From assembly GCA_017994075.1 (NCBI GenBank), contig JAGOLM010000005.1, forward strand, positions 1-42,698: a DNA stretch of 42,698 nt, written 5' to 3'. Below, in pieces: positions 16,953 to 27,832 of the stretch (position 1 is its first letter; each line of letters begins with the position of its first letter). The notes beneath the pieces were generated by a model. The model saw only the letters and a program-made list of their open reading frames with translations, searched no databases and was not told the DNA's origin. The stretch comes from Lachnospiraceae bacterium (GTDB taxonomy: Bacteria > Bacillota > Clostridia > Lachnospirales > Lachnospiraceae). A program made the position numbers and the translations under genes.

Positions 16953-18134
16953 TTATAAGTACTTCTCAAGAACTTCAACCTTGTCAAGTGCTTCCCATGG
17001 AAGGTTGAGATCGTTTCTGCCGAAATGTCCGTAAGCTGCTGTCTGTCTATATATAGGGCGTCTAAGATTTAGCTTCTTGATGATTCCTGCAGGTCTAAGA
17101 TCAAAATTATCTCTAACGATACCGACAAGCTTGCTGTCTAATATCTTGCCTGTTCCAAAAGTATCTACATTAATTGATGTAGGTTCTGCAACACCGATCG
17201 CATAGCTAAGCTGGATCTCACATCTCTCAGCAAGTCCTGCTGCAACAATATTTTTAGCAACATATCTTGCTGCATAAGCTGCAGAACGATCTACCTTAGT
17301 ACAATCCTTACCTGAGAATGCACCGCCGCCGTGACGAGCCATTCCACCATAAGTATCAACAATAATCTTTCTTCCTGTAAGTCCGGCATCACCGTGAGGT
17401 CCACCAATTACGAATCTGCCTGTTGGATTGATAAAGAACTTTGTCTTATCATCTACCAGTTCCTTGGGAAGGATAGGATCAAATACATATTCCCTTATAT
17501 CCTTATGGATCTGTTCCTGAGTAACCTCTTCATTATGCTGTGTTGACAAAACTACAGCTTCGAGTCTGCAGGGCTTTCCATTCTCATCATATTCAACTGA
17601 TACCTGTGTCTTACCATCTGGTCTGAGGTATGAAAGAGTACCATCTTTTCTAACATCAGTAAGTCTCTTGGCAAGTCTATGTGCAAGATCGATAGGATAT
17701 GGCATGTAGGAATCTGTCTCGTCAGTAGCATATCCGAACATCATACCCTGATCTCCGGCGCCTGTATCGAGGTCATCCTTAAGTGCGCCTTCCTTTGCTT
17801 CAAGAGCTTTGTCTACTCCCATAGCAATATCAGCAGACTGCTGATCAAGAGCTACAAATACTGCACATGTATTACCATCAAAGCCTGTACCTGCATTCTG
17901 ATATCCAATCTCGTTAACTGTTTTTCTTACAATAGCAGGAATATCAAGTACTGCTTTAGTTGTAATTTCTCCTGTTACAAGTATGAATCCTGTACATGCT
18001 GCTGTTTCACAGGCAACACGGCTCATAGGATCCTGCTCCATGCAGGCATCCAGGATCGCATCGCTGACCGCATCACATACCTTGTCAGGATGTCCTTCTG
18101 TTACGGACTCTGATGTAAAAAGTCTCTTATCCAT
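16953..18134 (-). CDS. metK: S-adenosylmethionine synthetase
   Basis: MetK makes S-adenosylmethionine from methionine and ATP. The 393 residues match the family throughout, with GHPDK (14-18), [12 protein letters not shown] for the ATP site, and [19 protein letters not shown]. Start is the ATG at 18134 with AAGGAGA upstream; an in-frame ATG-like start 30 bases earlier has no good ribosome site. It is a single-gene unit with a consensus promoter (18223-18251) and terminator. I looked for a SAM-I riboswitch in the roughly 80-base leader and see none, only a small GCTCA/TGAGC hairpin 25 bases before the ribosome site. Confidence 0.97.
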   Translation of the reverse strand: MDKRLFTSESVTEGHPDKVCDAVSDAILDACMEQDPMSRVACETAACTGFILVTGEITTKAVLDIPAIVRKTVNEIGYQNAGTGFDGNTCAVFVALDQQSADIAMGVDKALEAKEGALKDDLDTGAGDQGMMFGYATDETDSYMPYPIDLAHRLAKRLTDVRKDGTLSYLRPDGKTQVSVEYDENGKPCRLEAVVLSTQHNEEVTQEQIHKDIREYVFDPILPKELVDDKTKFFINPTGRFVIGGPHGDAGLTGRKIIVDTYGGMARHGGGAFSGKDCTKVDRSAAYAARYVAKNIVAAGLAERCEIQLSYAIGVAEPTSINVDTFGTGKILDSKLVGIVRDNFDLRPAGIIKKLNLRRPIYRQTAAYGHFGRNDLNLPWEALDKVEVLEKYL

Positions 18135-18222
18135 TATTTTCTCCTTGTTTTCTCCACCGCTCATACTGAGCAGACATTCATAATGATTTAAAATCTGAAT
18201 TTTGTTAGTGGTAACTTCTGAT

Positions 18223-18251
18223 AGATTACATTCGAACCGAAATTATGTCAA
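18223..18251 (-). promoter_or_regulatory. Sigma-A promoter of metK
   Basis: On the minus strand TTGACA (18246-18251) and TAATCT (18223-18228) are separated by 17 bases. The leader of about 80 bases is too short for a SAM-I riboswitch with expression platform. Confidence 0.85.
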
Positions 18252-18364
18252 GAAATCAAGGTATACAATGAAGCATTTTTGTCTTTTACACTACAAAAAA
18301 TACAAAAAAACATATATAATATATTCACTAATTAAAATAGTATTTGGAGAGGAAATCTAATTAT

Positions 18365-19579
18365 ATGGAAGAGGTCCAATTATATGGGCTTAAAGACGGT
18401 ATGGTCTTAGCCAAGCCTGTTAGAACCAAGCACGGACAGATTATTGCTGACAAGGGAGTTGTTATTAATAATCAGCACATTGGAAGATTCACTTTTTATC
18501 ACATCAATTCCGTAATGGTGGAAGATACTCAAAATGAATACACGGAAGAAGTCGGGGAACCTATTTCCGAAAAGCAATTTAACACATTGGTCGATGTCTC
18601 TAATATAGAAAAGGCGGAAGACTCTTTATCTTATGATCCTTCTCTCATATCCAGTATTCCAGATCTGCATGAGGCGAAGATCCGTACTTTTCAGGATGAT
18701 CACGTAACTTTTTCACAAAAGCTTGGTTTCACTCCGGAGTTCCAGAGTTTTCAGCTTGCTTATTCTTTTAGCATTGAAGAATTAAAGAAAAATTTTGATC
18801 TGATCAAAAATGGTGAAATGACACCCACCTATGATAATATTCTGCAGCATGCTGATAATCTTCTTAGTCACAGAACTCCTATTGAGACTTTTAATATGAT
18901 AAGAAGCATCCGCGGAACCTCAGACAGTATATATGCCCATTGCATCAATGTTGCTCTTATATCCAGAATAATGGGAAGATGGTTAAAATTCTCAAAATCA
19001 GATCTGGATGAATTGACATTAGCCGGCTATCTACATGATATCGGCAAGATATGTGTAGATCCCAATATTTTAAACAAGCCATCCAGGTTAGATCCTCTTG
19101 AACTGCAGGAGGTTAAAAAACATACCATTTATGGTCATAAAATATTAAAAAATGCTGATGTGTCCCCTAGAGTACGTATGACTGCATTGCAACATCATGA
19201 GAGATTTGACCAATCCGGATATCCCAGGAATCTTCCTGGAGATGATATTGAAGACTTTGCCGCGCTTGTATCAATTGCGGATGTCTATGATGGAATGACA
19301 GCTGTTCGTCCCTACAGAGCACCTTTATGTGCCTTTCAGGTTATCTCTGAATTTGAAAGAGATGGTTTTCAGAAGTACAACACTCAGTTTATGATGGTTT
19401 TTTTATCTCATATAGCAGCTATGCATAATAACAGCCACGTTATGCTAAATGATGGAAGGACAGTCCGAATCGTTTACATAAACCGTGCTAATCTTTCCAA
19501 TCCTATCGTTGAAACAGATTCTGGTCAGATATTAGATCTTTCTTCAGCGCCTTCTCTTGAAATAATCAAAACTCTGTAA
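18365..19579 (+). CDS. HD-GYP domain protein, probable c-di-GMP phosphodiesterase
   Basis: A 404-residue soluble protein if it starts at the ATG at 18365 (MEEVQLYGLKDGM), with GGAGAGG about 12 bases upstream; a TTG at 18344 is in frame but has no ribosome site. The N-terminal 60 residues (LKDGMVLAKPV) are the small domain often preceding HD-GYP units. The HD-GYP domain (about 170-345) has AHC at 192-194, HDIGK at 224-228, HHERFDQSGYP with the metal-ligand histidines and GYP, and IADVYDGMTAVRPYR. Gln replaces the common Gly in the DGxGYP stretch. Such domains cleave cyclic di-GMP. A -10-like TATAAT at 18315-18320 lies upstream. It is divergent from metK and ends at a shared terminator with murA. 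Whether it is catalytically active is not proven. Confidence 0.9.
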   Translation: MEEVQLYGLKDGMVLAKPVRTKHGQIIADKGVVINNQHIGRFTFYHINSVMVEDTQNEYTEEVGEPISEKQFNTLVDVSNIEKAEDSLSYDPSLISSIPDLHEAKIRTFQDDHVTFSQKLGFTPEFQSFQLAYSFSIEELKKNFDLIKNGEMTPTYDNILQHADNLLSHRTPIETFNMIRSIRGTSDSIYAHCINVALISRIMGRWLKFSKSDLDELTLAGYLHDIGKICVDPNILNKPSRLDPLELQEVKKHTIYGHKILKNADVSPRVRMTALQHHERFDQSGYPRNLPGDDIEDFAALVSIADVYDGMTAVRPYRAPLCAFQVISEFERDGFQKYNTQFMMVFLSHIAAMHNNSHVMLNDGRTVRIVYINRANLSNPIVETDSGQILDLSSAPSLEIIKTL

Positions 19580-19603
19580 ACCTTATCATTTCTCGTGAAC
19601 GTA

Positions 19604-19632
19604 AAAAAGCAGGCGGTAATCACCTGCTTTTT
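19604..19632. terminator. Bidirectional terminator between the HD-GYP gene and murA
   Basis: AAAAAGCAGG (19604-19613) pairs with CCTGCTTTTT (19623-19632) around a 9-base loop, with A on one side and T on the other, so it can end both converging transcripts. Confidence 0.88.
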
Positions 19633-19647
19633 ATATTCTCTATTTTA

Positions 19648-20940
19648 TCAAGAAATCTTAAGTACAAATTTCTGTATATCCCTTTCGGAATCTACCTTTT
19701 CTATCATTGCGCCCAGGCTCTGCAGTTTCTCAGAGAATTTTTCATAGCCTCTCTGGATCAGATGAATATCATCCACAACTGTAATTCCATCAGCAGCCAT
19801 TCCTGCAATAACAAGTGCTGCACCTGCTCTTAGATCAGGCGACTGTACTCTGGCTCCGGTATACTTTTTTATACCTGTAATAATAGCCACATTGCTCTCA
19901 ACTCTTATAGTTGCTCCCATTCGGGTAAGCTCATCTACATACTTGAAGCGGCTCTCAAAAATATTTTCTGTAACGGTACTCACACCATCTGCAATTCCAA
20001 GAACTACTGCCATCTGTGGCTGCATATCTGTGGGGAATCCAGGATATGGAAGTGTGGTAACCTGAGTTGCTTTCAGCTGTCCTGTCACCGTTACTCTCAC
20101 TGCATCATCATATTCTACAACCCTGCATCCAATTTCAAGAAGTTTGGCTGTTGTAGCCTCCAAATGCTTGGGTATAACATTTTTAACTGTGATATCTCCA
20201 CCTGTTGCTGCTGCCGCAAACAAAAATGTCCCAGCCTCTATCTGATCTGGAATAACAGAATACTCTGTTCCATGGAGTCTCTCGACACCATATATTCTTA
20301 TAGACTCTGTTCCTGCTCCTCTTATGTCTGCTCCCATACTGTTTAGGAAGTTGGCTACATCAACAACATGAGGTTCTCTGGCCGCATTGTCTATTACAGT
20401 CTTGCCTTCTGCTAAAACAGCTGCCATCAGTACATTGATAGTCGCGCCTACAGAGACTTTATCCATATATATATGATTGCCCACGAGTTTCTTGGCTTTG
20501 GCAGAAATAAGACCATAGCTTATATCCACATCTGCTCCAAGAGCCCTGAATCCCTTTATATGAAGATCTATAGGTCTTGTTCCTATGTCACATCCTCCCG
20601 GAAGTGCTACTTCTGCTCTTTTAAATCTGCCGAGAAGCGCTCCAAGCAAGTAATATGATGCACGTATTTTATTGATGTACTCATAATCTACGCTAAGCGT
20701 CTGAATCTTATTTGCATTAATTACGACTGTGTTATCTGTAGGTTTTTCAACAGCCGCACCTATATCCTGAAGTGCAGCGATAAGCACATTGGTATCACGG
20801 ACGTCCGGTACATTTGTAATCGTAACCATTTCATCTGTCATAATTGCAGCTGCAAGAATTGCAAGCGCTGCATTCTTTGCTCCACCTATCTCAACTTCAC
20901 CCTTAAGCGGTGTGCCGCCTTTTATCACATACTGTTCCAT
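19648..20940 (-). CDS. murA: UDP-N-acetylglucosamine 1-carboxyvinyltransferase
   Basis: MurA transfers enolpyruvate from PEP to UDP-GlcNAc, the first committed step of peptidoglycan synthesis, in the cytoplasm. The 430 residues match the family, with the substrate-binding KNAALAILAAAI at 22-33 and catalytic Cys117 in LPGGCDIG, the residue alkylated by fosfomycin (Cys rather than the resistant Asp form). AAGGAG precedes the ATG at 20940 and a good promoter lies at 20999-21027. Firmicutes often have two paralogues (MurA and MurZ); which this is cannot be decided here. Confidence 0.96.
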   Translation of the reverse strand: MEQYVIKGGTPLKGEVEIGGAKNAALAILAAAIMTDEMVTITNVPDVRDTNVLIAALQDIGAAVEKPTDNTVVINANKIQTLSVDYEYINKIRASYYLLGALLGRFKRAEVALPGGCDIGTRPIDLHIKGFRALGADVDISYGLISAKAKKLVGNHIYMDKVSVGATINVLMAAVLAEGKTVIDNAAREPHVVDVANFLNSMGADIRGAGTESIRIYGVERLHGTEYSVIPDQIEAGTFLFAAAATGGDITVKNVIPKHLEATTAKLLEIGCRVVEYDDAVRVTVTGQLKATQVTTLPYPGFPTDMQPQMAVVLGIADGVSTVTENIFESRFKYVDELTRMGATIRVESNVAIITGIKKYTGARVQSPDLRAGAALVIAGMAADGITVVDDIHLIQRGYEKFSEKLQSLGAMIEKVDSERDIQKFVLKIS

Positions 20941-20998
20941 GTTTCTCCTTATTTTCTGTTCAAAGTTAGGACTAAATTAGTCTCAAACAGCGGGAGGT

Positions 20999-21027
20999 AT
21001 TATACTAACATTTTTCAATTCTGTAAA
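20999..21027 (-). promoter_or_regulatory. Sigma-A promoter of murA
   Basis: On the minus strand TTTACA (21022-21027) and TATAAT (20999-21004) are 17 bases apart, inside the gap after the foldase gene, so murA has its own start. Confidence 0.85.
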
Positions 21028-21039
21028 GAGAACCTTTGT

Positions 21040-22119
21040 TTAATTGGTTGCCTTTTTTGTCGTTTTATTCCCTGTATCTATAAGAGAACCTGAAAAACGA
21101 TCGATGAACTTAACGCTCTTCCACAGGCTATTATTTACATCCCATGCATACTTAGCCTTGAGTCCTTCGTATACCTTATCATAATATTCTTCTGTTTTCT
21201 TTTGTTCAAGCTTTGTCTTCTCTGCAGCCTCTGCATCAGCATCATTTGTGTTTTCCATATGGGCTACATAATATCCGCTTTCATCCTCAACAACAGATGA
21301 TGTCTCTCCATCAGCCAGCTTGTTGGCTGCCTCAAGAACTGCATAAGGAATGCTGCTGCCGTTGGTATCTGTCATTGTTCCTGACTTTTTGGCATCTGCG
21401 ATTTCTGACTGGCCAAAGCTTAGCTTCTTGTCTGTCATTTCCATATCTGTTGTTCTTTTTTCAAAATCCTCTGCTGTAACAAGGGACTCTGCATTAGCCT
21501 TCATTGTTGGCTTTTCATCCTCAGAAACAGCTGATGTCTTGCCAGCTGAGTCTGTTTTGGTACGAGTATTGAAGTATACATAAGATATTGTCTTCTGATT
21601 AACTTCCTCATCTGTAACCGTAGTATCTGCCTTGGATTCAATAACGCTCCTTACCTTGGCAGCCACATATCTGTCTTGCAGATACTTAGTTACATAATCA
21701 TTTTTCGCACCCAACTGTGAAATTGCAGCCTTCGAATTTTCTTTTATAAATTTAGCAGAAGCTATTTCTATTTCTTTTTCTTTTTTATCTGTAATCTTAA
21801 CGCCGTAGTCCTTGGCATGCTTTCTCAAAACATATTGTTGCTCAAGCGTGCTTATGACGTTCTTTTTGACGTCATCCTGAAGTGTGGTTCCCTTTCCCTG
21901 ATAATCAGAAGTCCACATATCTTTTCCACTATATGAAGAATATGTAACATCATACATAGCCTGTGTAAGTTTGGCTACAAATTTTCCATAGCCAAATTCT
22001 ATTTCATCTTTACTTCCATCTATCTTAATTAATGCCCTAGAATCCGTTGCAGCACAACCACTTAAAACCGTGCTTGAAACTGTAACCGCAAGAAGCAGTG
22101 ACAGTAATTTCCTCTTCAT
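21040..22119 (-). CDS. PrsA/SurA-like foldase lipoprotein
   Basis: A 359-residue exported lipoprotein: signal peptide 1-21 with lipobox LSGC and lipidated Cys22, then a helical SurA/PrsA-like N-terminal domain (about 60-185) and a parvulin-type peptidyl-prolyl isomerase region (about 190-305) including LSFGQSEIADAKKSG and ESGYYVAHMEN. PrsA proteins help secreted proteins fold on the outer face of the membrane. The isomerase core is divergent, so catalytic activity is uncertain while the chaperone role is likely. AGGAGG precedes the ATG at 22119. It follows mfd but has its own promoter. Confidence 0.86.
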   Translation of the reverse strand: MKRKLLSLLLAVTVSSTVLSGCAATDSRALIKIDGSKDEIEFGYGKFVAKLTQAMYDVTYSSYSGKDMWTSDYQGKGTTLQDDVKKNVISTLEQQYVLRKHAKDYGVKITDKKEKEIEIASAKFIKENSKAAISQLGAKNDYVTKYLQDRYVAAKVRSVIESKADTTVTDEEVNQKTISYVYFNTRTKTDSAGKTSAVSEDEKPTMKANAESLVTAEDFEKRTTDMEMTDKKLSFGQSEIADAKKSGTMTDTNGSSIPYAVLEAANKLADGETSSVVEDESGYYVAHMENTNDADAEAAEKTKLEQKKTEEYYDKVYEGLKAKYAWDVNNSLWKSVKFIDRFSGSLIDTGNKTTKKATN

Positions 22120-22157
22120 AAACTAGTTACCTCCTAATAATTTCACAAAGCCACTTC

Positions 22158-22186
22158 ATTATAACTTTTTTGTACATTTGAGTAAA
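22158..22186 (-). promoter_or_regulatory. Promoter of the PrsA-like gene
   Basis: On the minus strand TTTACT (22181-22186) and TATAAT (22158-22163) are 17 bases apart in the gap after mfd. Confidence 0.72.
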
Positions 22187-22195
22187 GTAAAAAAC

Positions 22196-25100
22196 CTACT
22201 TATTCCCTATAGTTTCGCGGATTATAGTCGTTGCCAGATTCCTCATTATCTCAATGGTTGGGATCTTTTTTATCTTGGAATCTCTTTGGATGTCAATTAC
22301 AAATGACGGTTCCTTTTTATCTGCCTGAAAACTTATATATGGAGCGAGCTGTTCTATAACTTTTGGAATACCATCAGCATTTATTTTTGCCTTGCTATAT
22401 AGCTTTGCAACTATGAATCCCTCACGCTCCCTTATCTCAGTAATATATGCTCTATGGCACTCACTCCGTAAAAGTGATACTTCTGCAAGATTTCTGACAG
22501 CCTTTGGAGGATCTCCGAATCTATCCAGGAGTTCATCGAGAATGTCCGATTTTTCCTCCTCTGTGGAAACATCTGCTATCCGTTTGTATATATCCAGTTT
22601 CTGAGCCTCATCCCTTATATAATTTGTAGGGATATAAGAATCTAATGTTATGTCTACAAGCGTATCGAAATCTATATCCTGCTCTTCGCCCTTTTCTGTC
22701 TTCACTGCTTCATTAAGCATCTTGCAATACAGATCGTAGCCTACTGCCGACATATGTCCATGCTGTTCTTTTCCCAACATGTTGCCAGCCCCTCTTATCT
22801 CCAGATCTCTCATCGCGATCTTAAATCCTGAGCCTAGGTCTGTGAACTCTCTTATTGCCGACAATCGCTTTTCGGCATCTTCTTTTAACAATTTGTCCTT
22901 TTTATATAAGAAAAAGGCATATGCTGTCCTCGATCCACGGCCTACACGACCTCTTAGCTGATACAGCTGAGATAATCCCATTCTGTCGGAATCATGTATT
23001 ATTATTGTATTGACATTAGTTATATCCATACCTATTTCAATAATGGTAGTAGAAACAAGAACATCAATCTCCCTGTTAATGAACCGGTACATAATGTCTT
23101 CCAGTTCTTTTTCGTTCATTCTCCCATGAGCATAAGCCACCGTTGCATCTGGCACCAATTCCTGAATGTGAGCTGCAACATCTGCAATTATCCTTATCTG
23201 GTTTATTACATAGAATACCTGTCCGTTTCTTAACAGTTCTCTTTGAATGCCCTCCCTTACCAGCTCGTCATCATACTCGAATACAAATGTCTGGATAGGC
23301 TGTCTGTCTCTCGGTGGTTCTTCAAGTACACTCATGTCTCTGATCCCTACCAGACTCATATGAAGAGACCTTGGAATAGGCGTAGCTGACATAGCCATTA
23401 CATCAACATTTTTTTTGAGCTGCTTTATCTTTTCCTTATGTCCTACTCCGAACCTCTGCTCTTCATCTATTATCAGTAGTCCCAGATCTCTGAACTCTAC
23501 ATCCTTTGACAAGAGTCGATGAGTTCCGATCACAATGTCGACTTCACCGGATTTTACTTTTTTAATGCTTTTCTTAATCTGCTGTGGTGATTTAAAACGG
23601 CTTAGTAATGCCACATTAACCGGAAAATCCTTCATTCTCTGGACAAAAGTATTGTAATGCTGCTCTGCCAGGATCGTTGTTGGAACCAGATATGCCACCT
23701 GTTTGTTTTCCTGAACTGCTTTAAATGCCGCTCTAAGTGCAATCTCTGTCTTGCCAAAACCTACATCGCCGCATATCAGCCTATCCATGATTTTCGAGCT
23801 TTCCATGTCCGACTTGACATCGCTTATAGCATCTAGCTGTCCATCAGTCTCTTCGTATGGAAATTTTTCCTCGAATTCCTGTTGCCATTCCGTATCCGGT
23901 GAAAAGATATATCCATTAGTGTTCTGCCTAAGGGCATATAGCTTCACCAGTTCTTTTGCTATTTCTCCAACGGCAGTTTTTACCTTTTCCTTGGTCCTGA
24001 TCCATTCCAGCGACCCCAAGGAATTAAGCTTTGGTTTCTTATCTGAAGCATTGCCATACTTCTGAATAGTAGCTAGCTGTGTTGCCAGTACATAGAGATT
24101 TGCCTTATTGGCATATTCGAGCTTGATGTAATCCTTCATGACCCCATCAATTTCGATTTTTTCTATGCACTTATAAATTCCAAGTCCGTGATTCTCATGG
24201 ACAACATAATCCCCAGGGTTTAGGTCTCTGAACCCTGATATATGTTCTCCCTCATATTTGACCTTTTTTCGCCTCTTCTTCTTGGTTCCAAAAATATCGC
24301 TTTCCGATATAAAAACAAACGAAGAATCCAAATATTCAAACCCTTGCCTTATATGGCCATATGTCACCATCACCTCAGTTGGTTTGATATCATATTCAAT
24401 GTTATCTGAATAGAATGCCTGAACTCCTGCATCTATAAGATTCTTAGCCAGTCTCTTTCCACCATGATGGGACGGAGACACGATTATCACACTATATTTT
24501 CTGCTTTTGTATTTTTTAATATCTGATACCAACATGTCAAAGCTTCCGTTGAAGCTAGAGCCCTGTTGCATTCTGATATGATATTTTTCCCTTCCTTTTA
24601 TCCATTTCCCGGAAGAGTCCAATGTGGAGAGAAGTACTCCGGTATGGTTTAAAAGACTGGACTTAATATTATTTTCCTGAAGCAGTAGTTCCATCTGTCT
24701 AGGGAGGATATATCCTTGTTCCAATCGTCTGGACATTGAGTCAAAAAATTCTTCTGCTGCCACCCTTGCAGCTTCTTCCATTCGCCTCGGTTCATCTATA
24801 AATACAAGAGTATCCTCTGGCAAAAAGTCCAACAGACTTGCGTACTTTTTTAAAAAATAAGGGAGATATACTTCTGCTTCCTGTCTTATCCACCCATCAT
24901 CCAGTTTCCATAGTACTTCTTCCACTATCTTTTTCAGTCTGGATGCTTCCTCGGTCTTCATACTTTTTCTATATTTGGAATATAGTTTTTCATAGTCCGC
25001 TTTTACTGCATCTATTCCTGACTTAATCTCGTCCTGAAAAAATACAAATTCTGCTGCCGGAAATATTACGCACTCTTCTATCTGCTCTGTTGATTTCTGA

Positions 25101-25729
25101 CTGGATATATCAAATCGCTTGATCTGATCAACCTCATCATCCCAAAGCTCTATTCGTACCGGCTCATCATCTGTAAGTGAGAAGAAATCTATTATGCCAC
25201 CTCTTATGGCAAATTCTCCTGGTTGTTCTACCTGGGTGACTCTCTCATATCCCTCTGAGACAAGTATATTTCCGAACTCATTTATGTCTAGGGTATCTCC
25301 GATTTTTATCTTTCTGATACCTCTGGCCCATTGCTCCGGTTCCTGCGCTATATTCATAAGTGCAGGTATCGTAGTTACAGCCAGGAACTTTTCTTCATTG
25401 GATAACTTGGCTAGTGTCTGTACTCTTGGAATAGTAAGCGCATTTCCTCTTATATCCGATTGAAAAAACAGAAGATCCTTGCCAGGATAAAATACGACAT
25501 CATCTCTGTAATAAGATAATTCTTCGTAAAGGGCCTTTGCTGCAGTTTCATCTGCTGCAATTAATAATGCAGAATGACTGCCGTCTGCTAGTCCGTACAC
25601 CAAATTGGCCTTACCGGAACCGGTAATGCCTGAGAGTTCGTAGTACCCTTTATTCTTTTGTTTTTCCAGAAGTTCCTTTACTGTCTGGACATCAGACAGC
25701 TCTGTAAATGGTTTTAAATATATATTCAT
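22196..25729 (-). CDS. mfd: Transcription-repair coupling factor
   Basis: Mfd removes RNA polymerase stalled at DNA damage and recruits UvrA. The protein has about 1,177 residues: a UvrB-like N-terminal region (to about 400), the RNA-polymerase interacting domain (about 505-570, [16 protein letters not shown]), a RecG-like translocase with Walker A GDVGFGKT (near 655-661), DEEQ box (near 755-758) and TRG motif region, and the C-terminal TRCF domain. I give the ATG at 25729; a TTG three codons upstream (25738) overlaps the pth stop and is also possible, as neither has a strong ribosome site. Translational coupling to pth is likely. The pth-mfd-prsA order is common in Firmicutes. Confidence 0.96.
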   Translation of the reverse strand: MNIYLKPFTELSDVQTVKELLEKQKNKGYYELSGITGSGKANLVYGLADGSHSALLIAADETAAKALYEELSYYRDDVVFYPGKDLLFFQSDIRGNALTIPRVQTLAKLSNEEKFLAVTTIPALMNIAQEPEQWARGIRKIKIGDTLDINEFGNILVSEGYERVTQVEQPGEFAIRGGIIDFFSLTDDEPVRIELWDDEVDQIKRFDISSQKSTEQIEECVIFPAAEFVFFQDEIKSGIDAVKADYEKLYSKYRKSMKTEEASRLKKIVEEVLWKLDDGWIRQEAEVYLPYFLKKYASLLDFLPEDTLVFIDEPRRMEEAARVAAEEFFDSMSRRLEQGYILPRQMELLLQENNIKSSLLNHTGVLLSTLDSSGKWIKGREKYHIRMQQGSSFNGSFDMLVSDIKKYKSRKYSVIIVSPSHHGGKRLAKNLIDAGVQAFYSDNIEYDIKPTEVMVTYGHIRQGFEYLDSSFVFISESDIFGTKKKRRKKVKYEGEHISGFRDLNPGDYVVHENHGLGIYKCIEKIEIDGVMKDYIKLEYANKANLYVLATQLATIQKYGNASDKKPKLNSLGSLEWIRTKEKVKTAVGEIAKELVKLYALRQNTNGYIFSPDTEWQQEFEEKFPYEETDGQLDAISDVKSDMESSKIMDRLICGDVGFGKTEIALRAAFKAVQENKQVAYLVPTTILAEQHYNTFVQRMKDFPVNVALLSRFKSPQQIKKSIKKVKSGEVDIVIGTHRLLSKDVEFRDLGLLIIDEEQRFGVGHKEKIKQLKKNVDVMAMSATPIPRSLHMSLVGIRDMSVLEEPPRDRQPIQTFVFEYDDELVREGIQRELLRNGQVFYVINQIRIIADVAAHIQELVPDATVAYAHGRMNEKELEDIMYRFINREIDVLVSTTIIEIGMDITNVNTIIIHDSDRMGLSQLYQLRGRVGRGSRTAYAFFLYKKDKLLKEDAEKRLSAIREFTDLGSGFKIAMRDLEIRGAGNMLGKEQHGHMSAVGYDLYCKMLNEAVKTEKGEEQDIDFDTLVDITLDSYIPTNYIRDEAQKLDIYKRIADVSTEEEKSDILDELLDRFGDPPKAVRNLAEVSLLRSECHRAYITEIREREGFIVAKLYSKAKINADGIPKVIEQLAPYISFQADKKEPSFVIDIQRDSKIKKIPTIEIMRNLATTIIRETIGNK

Positions 25730-25734
25730 ATTGA

Positions 25735-26295
25735 TCAATTAAAACGATTCATTGCCTCGTCTACATTACCCTTTATCATAAGTCCGATTATCTCAGGTAC
25801 ATTTTCAAGTGTCTCTTCAAATTGAATCCGGTCATCCTTTTTCAGTCTACCGAGAACATGCTTGACCATATCTCCGTTTTCCGGTAATTTGCCTACCCCT
25901 ATCCGAAGTCTCAGAAAGTTCTGTGTCCCGGTGTTCTGTATTATACTTTTCAGTCCGTTATGCCCACCGGCACTTCCTTTTTTTCTGATCCGTAACTTGC
26001 CGGGATCTAACATCACATCATCCGATATTACTATAAGATCCTTTTCCGGATTCAGATCATAATACTTGACTATCTCTTCTATGCACTCACCACTATTATT
26101 CATAAAAGTCTGCGGTTTGACCAGTATCACATCTTCATCGCCTATATTTCCCTTACCGGTCTTCCCTCTAAATTCTGTTTTTTTAATGGTAATCCCGCAT
26201 TCACTTGCCAAATATTCAATGGCATCAAACCCAGCGTTATGTCTAGTATGCTTGTATTTTAAACCTGGATTACCCAGACCTGCTATTATCTTCAT
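25735..26295 (-). CDS. pth: Peptidyl-tRNA hydrolase
   Basis: Pth releases tRNA from prematurely dropped peptidyl-tRNAs and is essential. The 186 residues match the family, starting MKIIAGLGNPGLKYKHTRHN with catalytic His19, and including VKPQTFMNNSGE and GGHNGLKSII. The ATG at 26295 follows GAGGAG. It lies just beyond the spoVG terminator; a possible promoter (TTGCAA, 17 bases, CATAAT) lies upstream of that hairpin around 26360-26390, so the hairpin may sit in the pth leader. Confidence 0.95.
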   Translation of the reverse strand: MKIIAGLGNPGLKYKHTRHNAGFDAIEYLASECGITIKKTEFRGKTGKGNIGDEDVILVKPQTFMNNSGECIEEIVKYYDLNPEKDLIVISDDVMLDPGKLRIRKKGSAGGHNGLKSIIQNTGTQNFLRLRIGVGKLPENGDMVKHVLGRLKKDDRIQFEETLENVPEIIGLMIKGNVDEAMNRFN

Positions 26296-26315
26296 TCTCT
26301 CCTCATTCTTTGTTG

Positions 26316-26348
26316 CAAAAAGAGAGTATGGTATAAACCATACTCTCT
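26316..26348 (-). terminator. Terminator after spoVG
   Basis: A perfect 12-base stem (26321-26332 with 26337-26348, AGAGAGTATGGT) with a 4-base loop is followed by five T on the minus strand (26316-26320). It closes the glgC-glgD-spoVG unit and lies 21 bases upstream of the pth start. Confidence 0.9.
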
Positions 26349-26422
26349 TTATTATTACATTTTTATTATGAACCCTTAACAGAATTTTTGCAAATAATCA
26401 AGCCCAAGTCTAAGAACATCGA

Positions 26423-26689
26423 TTACTGCTCTTCAAGTATCTCCGTACGGTATCTGTCCAGTATCATATCCTGAAGCTTAGCCCTTGTGTCAGAGCGGAT
26501 AGGATGAGCAATATCCTTGTACTCTCCATCAGTTGCCTTTCTGCTAGGCATAGCGATAAATAACCCCTTCTCTCCCTCGATGATCTTAATGTCATGAACA
26601 ACAAACTCATCATCGATAGTTATGGAAGCCACCGCTTTCATTTTACCCTCTTTTTCAATCTTGCGCATGCGTATGTCTGTAATGTTCAT
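26423..26689 (-). CDS. spoVG: SpoVG regulatory protein
   Basis: The 88-residue protein starts at the ATG at 26689 ([19 protein letters not shown]), with AGAGG seven bases upstream; a longer frame to 26746 overlaps glgD. It has the conserved core [31 protein letters not shown] of SpoVG, a small RNA- and DNA-binding protein acting on sporulation, division and envelope gene expression in Firmicutes. It lies 22 bases after glgD in one transcript with glgC and glgD. Its presence does not prove that the organism sporulates, as many non-sporulating Firmicutes keep it. Confidence 0.95.
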   Translation of the reverse strand: MNITDIRMRKIEKEGKMKAVASITIDDEFVVHDIKIIEGEKGLFIAMPSRKATDGEYKDIAHPIRSDTRAKLQDMILDRYRTEILEEQ

Positions 26690-26711
26690 AATCCGACCTC
26701 TTTTCTTGGTG

Positions 26712-27830
26712 TTATACTCCGTAGCGATTATTATTTTCAGATACAATTTTAATCTGATCTTTTCCTACATAGCTCGTATTGCTGAGAAGCGTTTCGTTGC
26801 TTTCTACGATGCAATTCTCTACATACACATTATCGCCGATATAGGCCTTGTTCAGAATTATCGAGTTCTTGATCGTACATCCGTTACCTACAAACACTCC
26901 CTTAAAAAGCACAGAGTTTTCAACCTTACTGTTAATGATACATCCGCTGGAAATGATACTGTTTGTAACATCACTACCTGCGTTGTATTTCGCTGGTGCC
27001 AGATCCTGAGCCTTGGAATATATATGTGGCTCTTCTATAAAGAAATGGTTTCTGACATCCTCTCTTAGGAAATCCATATTGGTCTGATAGTATGCATCAA
27101 CCGATGCAATATTTCTCCAATAATCGTCCAGCATATATGCATATATCTTTTTCATTCCCTTATATCTTATTAAAATGTCGGTTACAAAATTATATCGTCC
27201 TTCACGGTTGCACTGTTCAAGAAGCTCAATAAGTGTTCGTCTCCTAATTACATAGATTCCTGTAGATACTATATTTGAATGAGCCATCATTGGCTTCTCT
27301 TCAAAATCTGTTATCTGCTTGTCAGAATCTATTTTTACGACCCCGAAACGATTTACATCATCACTTTCCGGTGCTCTTGCACATACAACTGTAATATTTG
27401 ACTGCTTTTCAATATGATATTCCAGCAACGCGCCAAAATCCATTTTGTAGACACAGTCACCATTTGCAATTATTACATACGGTTCATGCCGCTGTTTTAG
27501 AAAATTGATATTCTGCCACATGGCATCTGCGGTTCCCCTATACCACCAACTGTTTTCTGATGTTACAGTAGGTGTAAATAAAAAAAGTCCACCTTGCTTT
27601 CGTCCAAAATTCCACCATTTAGATGAATTTAGATGTTCATTCAAGGATCTCGCATTATATTGGCTCAGCACCGCAACCGTCTGAATATTAGAATTCGTCA
27701 TGTTGCTCAGTACAAAATCAATCGCCCTATAACTTCCTGCAACCGGCATTGCAGCAATTGCTCTCTTATCAGTAAGCGCACCCATTCGGGTATTATTACC
27801 GCCGGCAAGAATTATTCCTAAAGCCTTCAT
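26712..27830 (-). CDS. glgD: Glucose-1-phosphate adenylyltransferase subunit GlgD
   Basis: This 372-residue protein is the second subunit of ADP-glucose pyrophosphorylase, which forms ADP-glucose for glycogen synthesis. It has the nucleotidyltransferase fold (GGNNTRMG at 10-17, [10 protein letters not shown] near 122-131) and a left-handed beta-helix C-terminus with hexapeptide repeats. Compared with its partner the nucleotide loop is altered (GGNNTRMG instead of GGQGSRLG) and the downstream KPA is AAM, as expected for the GlgD type, which is weak or inactive alone and modulates GlgC. The ATG at 27830 lies two bases after the glgC stop, with AGGTG inside the end of glgC, so translation is coupled. 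Confidence 0.93.
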   Translation of the reverse strand: MKALGIILAGGNNTRMGALTDKRAIAAMPVAGSYRAIDFVLSNMTNSNIQTVAVLSQYNARSLNEHLNSSKWWNFGRKQGGLFLFTPTVTSENSWWYRGTADAMWQNINFLKQRHEPYVIIANGDCVYKMDFGALLEYHIEKQSNITVVCARAPESDDVNRFGVVKIDSDKQITDFEEKPMMAHSNIVSTGIYVIRRRTLIELLEQCNREGRYNFVTDILIRYKGMKKIYAYMLDDYWRNIASVDAYYQTNMDFLREDVRNHFFIEEPHIYSKAQDLAPAKYNAGSDVTNSIISSGCIINSKVENSVLFKGVFVGNGCTIKNSIILNKAYIGDNVYVENCIVESNETLLSNTSYVGKDQIKIVSENNNRYGV

Positions 27831-27832
27831 GT

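Noticed and set aside
18135..18340. SAM riboswitch upstream of metK
   Set aside because: The leader after the consensus promoter is only about 80 bases and lacks the SAM-I core; only a short hairpin is seen.
26622..27068. 148-codon plus-strand frame overlapping glgD and spoVG
   Set aside because: It is antisense to two confident genes and has no ribosome site or recognisable protein features.
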